Assembly (NCBI GenBank): GCA_028714615.1
Contig: JAQTMA010000032.1
Coordinates: forward strand, 1-26,264
Source of the DNA: Anaerolineaceae bacterium
GTDB taxonomy: Bacteria > Chloroflexota > Anaerolineae > Anaerolineales > Anaerolineaceae
Direction of reading: 5' to 3'
Length of the DNA: 26,264 nucleotides
The notes below the pieces were generated by a model. It saw only the letters and a program-made list of their open reading frames with translations, was not told the DNA's origin and searched no databases. A program made the position numbers and the translations under genes. Each line of letters opens with the position of its first letter. Positions within the stretch are counted from its first letter, which is position 1. Of the stretch, positions 23,685 through 26,264 are shown one piece after another.

Positions 23685-25974
23685 GCGTGAAGGCTGGCTG
23701 CTGGATCTCTATACCGACCGGAGCGCCGGCGTGGTGATCTGGTTCCTGGCCGATGACGGCGCCCGCCTGCGCCTGTGCCAGCCCTTCCCGGTCACCTTTT
23801 ACGCTGCTGGAGCGCCCCGCCGCCTGCGCCAGCTCTGGCGTTATCTCAAGGAGCAGCCGGCGCCCATCAGCCTGGCGCGCGACGAACGCCGCGACCTGTT
23901 CGTCGGCCAGCCCATCCCGGTTTTGGCGGTGCGGGTAGCCCAGGCCTCCGCCCAACCGGACCTCTTTCAGCAGGCAGCCCAGCGCTTCCCCGAACTGACT
24001 TACTACGACGCAGACCTGCCGATTGCCCTGCGCTATGCGGCTATCCACCAGGTCTTCCCATTGGCCCGCTGTCGCATTCGCCTGTCCGGTGAAAACCAGT
24101 TGGCCGAGATCCACCCTCTGGATACGCCCTGGGACCTGGATCCTATGCGAGCCCCTCTACGCATCATGTCGCTTGACCCGGATGTCAATCCCTCGCATGC
24201 CTCCCCGCAGCGGCTTTCCATTTATTGCGATGGGCGCAGTTACGAGCTGTCCTTGCAACCCGAGCGCTCGCTGCTCATCAATCTGCGCGCTCTGCTGCGC
24301 GAGCATGACCCCGACCTCTTGCTCACGAACTGGGGCGATACCTGGCTGCTGCCCGAACTGTTACGGATGAGCCGCACCTGGGGCTTGCGTATCGCGCTCA
24401 ACCGCGATCCTGCTCACGGCGTGGCCCGCAAGGGCGAAAAGTCCTATTTTTCTTACGGCCAGGTGATCCACCGCGGGCAGCAGATGCACCTGTTCGGCCG
24501 CTGGCATATCGACCGTTGCAACGCCATGCTGTGGGGCGACTACGGCCTGGATGGTGTGCTCGAGCTGTCCCGCGTCACCCGCCTGCCAGTGCAGGTCTGT
24601 GCGCGCGTCTCTCCCGGTACCGGTATCTCCTCGATGCAGATTGTCACCGCCCTGCGGAGTGGGGTGCTCGTCCCCTGGCACAAACAGCAGGCCGAGGAGC
24701 CGCGCTCAGCCAGCGAACTGTTCTACGCCGATCAGGGTGGGCTGGTCTACCAGCCCCTGCTCGGTCTGCACCGCGATGTGGCCGAGATTGACTTTATCTC
24801 GATGTACCCCAGCGTGATGGTGCATTTCAATATCTCCCCCGAGACGATTGGCGCACCGCGACCGGGCGCGGACGATATTCCCGAGCTTGGCCTGGCCATC
24901 GACAACGAGCGCGAAGGCCTGGTTCCCGAAACGCTGCGCCCACTGCTCAATAAGCGCATTGCCATCAAGCAGCAACTCCTCACCTTGCCTGCCTGGGATC
25001 CGCGTCGCAAGCGGTATAAGGTGGCTGCCTCAGCTCACAAATGGCTGCTGGTCACCTGCTTCGGTTACCTGGGTTACAAAAACGCACGCTTCGGGCGCAT
25101 CGAAGCGCACCAGGCGGTCACTGCCTACGGGCGCGAGGCCTTGTTGCTCGCGAAGGAGGCCGCCGAAGACCTGGGCTTCACCGTACTGCACCTGTACGTC
25201 GACGGCCTATGGGTCAAGCGTCCCGGCGCCCGCACCGTACAGGATTTCCAGCCCGTGATCGACCAGATTGGCGATCGCACCCACTTGCCCGTCTCGCTGG
25301 ATGGGGTCTACCGTTGGGTAGCCTTTCTGCCTTCCCGCCGCGATGGGCGCATCTCGGTGGCCAACCGCTACTTTGGCGTCTTTCAGGACGGCAGCCTCAA
25401 GACGCGTGGGATCGAAGCCCGACGGGGCGACACGCCGCCTTTTATCGCCAAAGTTCAGATGGAAATCCTCGAGCTGCTCGCTCGCGCCCCGGACGCGGAT
25501 GCACTGCCCGACTACTTGCCGGCTGCCATCGCGCTCCTGCGCCGCACCCTGGCCGATCTGCACACGGGGCGCATTCCCCTGGCCGACTGCCTGGTGACGC
25601 ACAAACTCAGCCGTAAACTGGAGGAGTTCCGCTCTGCCTCGCCGGCTGCGCGTGCCTTGCAACAGCTTCAATCGATCGGAAAGACCTTACGTCCCGGGCA
25701 ACGTATCCGCTTCCTCTTCCTGCGTGGCGAGCCGCGCGTGCATGCCTGGGACCTGCCCGAGCACCCTTCGCCGGCTGCCCTGGACGTCGAGCGGTACACA
25801 ATGCTGCTTTTCCGCGCTGCAGGGACTGTGTTACAGCCGTTCGGGTTGGACGATAACGCCGTGCGGGAGTTGGTGGTCGGTCGCGCTATCCCGGTTACAC
25901 TGCCGGGGATGGCGATTCCGAGGCGGCTTGAGGAAGACGTGTCAAATCGCTGGCTGGTTGCGGAAGTGCATTAA
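23665..25974 (+). CDS. PolB2-like family B DNA polymerase with degenerate exonuclease
   Basis: The 769-residue protein is a family B DNA polymerase. Motif A is EIDFISMYPSVM (D376). The motif B region is AHKWLLVTCFGYLGYKNARF, where the usual KxxxNSxYG has become KWLLVTCFG, although K459 is kept. Motif C is LYVDGLWV: D513 aligns with the second, metal-binding Asp of DTD, while the first is Tyr. A thumb block, LKTRGIEARRGDTPPFI, is at about 578-594. Both essential metal ligands thus seem present. The exonuclease domain (about 160-330) is degraded: Exo I reads LDPD (171-173) instead of DxE, the Exo II Asp is replaced by Trp (N222 to W227), and Exo III was not found. This pattern matches the PolB2 branch of archaea and bacteria. 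The gene overlaps the small gene upstream and is probably damage-induced. It has neither an RNase H-type nor a terminal-protein-priming insertion. Confidence 0.88.
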   Translation: MPIAPDEREGWLLDLYTDRSAGVVIWFLADDGARLRLCQPFPVTFYAAGAPRRLRQLWRYLKEQPAPISLARDERRDLFVGQPIPVLAVRVAQASAQPDLFQQAAQRFPELTYYDADLPIALRYAAIHQVFPLARCRIRLSGENQLAEIHPLDTPWDLDPMRAPLRIMSLDPDVNPSHASPQRLSIYCDGRSYELSLQPERSLLINLRALLREHDPDLLLTNWGDTWLLPELLRMSRTWGLRIALNRDPAHGVARKGEKSYFSYGQVIHRGQQMHLFGRWHIDRCNAMLWGDYGLDGVLELSRVTRLPVQVCARVSPGTGISSMQIVTALRSGVLVPWHKQQAEEPRSASELFYADQGGLVYQPLLGLHRDVAEIDFISMYPSVMVHFNISPETIGAPRPGADDIPELGLAIDNEREGLVPETLRPLLNKRIAIKQQLLTLPAWDPRRKRYKVAASAHKWLLVTCFGYLGYKNARFGRIEAHQAVTAYGREALLLAKEAAEDLGFTVLHLYVDGLWVKRPGARTVQDFQPVIDQIGDRTHLPVSLDGVYRWVAFLPSRRDGRISVANRYFGVFQDGSLKTRGIEARRGDTPPFIAKVQMEILELLARAPDADALPDYLPAAIALLRRTLADLHTGRIPLADCLVTHKLSRKLEEFRSASPAARALQQLQSIGKTLRPGQRIRFLFLRGEPRVHAWDLPEHPSPAALDVERYTMLLFRAAGTVLQPFGLDDNAVRELVVGRAIPVTLPGMAIPRRLEEDVSNRWLVAEVH

Positions 25975-26008
25975 CCACAAAGCACGGGAAAAATGACAGG
26001 AAAACACA

Positions 26009-26049
26009 GCGGCTCTGCGCGAGAAGAGAAGATTCTCGCGCAGAGCCGC
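26009..26049. repeat. Perfect 17-bp inverted repeat
   Basis: GCGGCTCTGCGCGAGAA (26009-26025) pairs perfectly with 26033-26049 around a 7-nt loop. The right arm can instead pair with a further partner, CTCTGCGCCTTCGCGGCTCT (about 26080-26099), giving two alternative hairpins. There is no T tract. Similar CTCTGCG...GCGGCTCTGTG sequences are common dispersed intergenic repeats in environmental bacterial genomes. Confidence 0.85.
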
Positions 26050-26167
26050 AGGGACGCAGAGAAATAATGGTTAAAAACCTCTGCGCCTTCGCGGCTCTGT
26101 GCAAGAACATCACCGCGATTCCATGTCCTCGTCTCTGTTTGGGAAAACCCACCCGATGCGCGGTGGG

Positions 26168-26227
26168 GTACGGGCACGGGGTTGGGATGATCACCCAAAA
26201 TCATGGAACCGAACCCCGTGCCCCTAC
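26168..26227. repeat. Inverted repeat GTACGGGCACGGGGTT / AACCCCGTGCCCCTAC
   Basis: The arms (26168-26183 and 26212-26227) match at 15 of 16 positions around a 28-nt loop. The form, a GTGCCCC dyad in an intergenic region, is that of a dispersed palindromic repeat or a small MITE-like element. No target-site duplication was recognised. Confidence 0.75.
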
Positions 26228-26264
26228 ATGGTATATCAACGATCCCCGAAATGCCATGGGGGTA

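Larger units (their letters stand above)
25975..26264. repeat. Repeat-rich intergenic region after the polymerase gene
   Basis: No gene is seen in these 290 bases. They hold two families of inverted repeat, listed separately: nested CTCTGCG/GCGGCTCTG dyads (26009-26101) and a GGGCACGGGGTT/AACCCCGTGCCCC dyad (26168-26227). A good plus-strand terminator with a T tract was not found directly after the polymerase stop. Confidence 0.6.

Noticed and set aside
25041..25616. 191-codon plus-strand frame inside the polymerase gene
   Set aside because: It is an Arg/Pro/Gly-rich shadow frame of GC-rich coding sequence, overlapping motif B, motif C and the thumb of the polymerase.
23665..25974. Phage-type or casposon-type protein-primed polymerase
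   Set aside because: No terminal-protein-priming insertions, no nearby integrase, Cas1, terminase or terminal repeats; the motif pattern and LexA-box context fit a chromosomal PolB2-like repair cassette better.

Overview
The window looks like a piece of a Chloroflexota chromosome, most likely Anaerolineae-like. This is an inference from gene content (SHOCT-tailed VGGD-repeat protein, MglA-type GTPase with several Roadblock/LC7 proteins, group 4 hydrogenase, PolB2-like cassette) and moderately GC-rich coding sequence; there is no rRNA or marker gene to prove it. No tRNA, rRNA, CRISPR array or intact insertion sequence was seen.

Left part (1-5205). The tail of an upstream gene is followed by a VGGD-repeat protein with a SHOCT-like tail. 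Convergent to it is a membrane-anchored serine hydrolase of the beta-lactamase fold. Next comes gmd (GDP-mannose 4,6-dehydratase) behind a near-consensus promoter whose -35 abuts a perfect tandem 13-mer, then a decayed MFS transporter tail, then an AadA-like nucleotidyltransferase on the minus strand.

Centre-left (5206-9706). valS is preceded by a complete T-box leader (promoter, T-box sequence, terminator). A pentapeptide-repeat protein follows, then a spacer holding copies of a CCCGGGCA dyad, one of which looks like a terminator.

Regulatory operon (9707-12910, minus). Five genes encode a receiver-LC7 fusion, two LC7 proteins, an MglA-type GTPase and a PATAN/DUF4388-LC7 protein. This is a small-GTPase switch with its likely regulators and a receiver input.

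Hydrogenase operon (13106-21580, minus). Eleven tightly packed genes encode a group 4 membrane [NiFe] hydrogenase related to complex I. In transcription order they are a fused MbhD/MbhE-like protein, NuoK-, NuoL-, NuoM/N- and NuoA-like proteins, the small subunit (NuoB), NuoC, the large subunit (NuoD, with both Ni-binding CxxC motifs), NuoH, a 2x[4Fe-4S] NuoI and a HycI-type endopeptidase. The inferred role is H2 formation or oxidation coupled to ion translocation. The promoter's -35 box overlaps a large dyad built of two TCACGTGA palindromes, a candidate operator. A Bax-inhibitor-1 family gene is divergent from it.

Right part (22604-25974): the most interesting system. Three plus-strand genes encode a RecA/RadA-like protein without a Walker A lysine, an 89-aa helical protein of unknown function, and a PolB2-like family B DNA polymerase with a degenerate exonuclease domain. 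They follow a fully consensus promoter (TTGACA-N17-TATAAT) whose spacer is occupied by a sequence matching the Gram-positive LexA box GAACRNRYGTTC. This reads as a DNA-damage-inducible polymerase cassette, analogous in logic to imuA-imuB-dnaE2 but built on a family B polymerase. The window ends in dense inverted-repeat intergenic elements.
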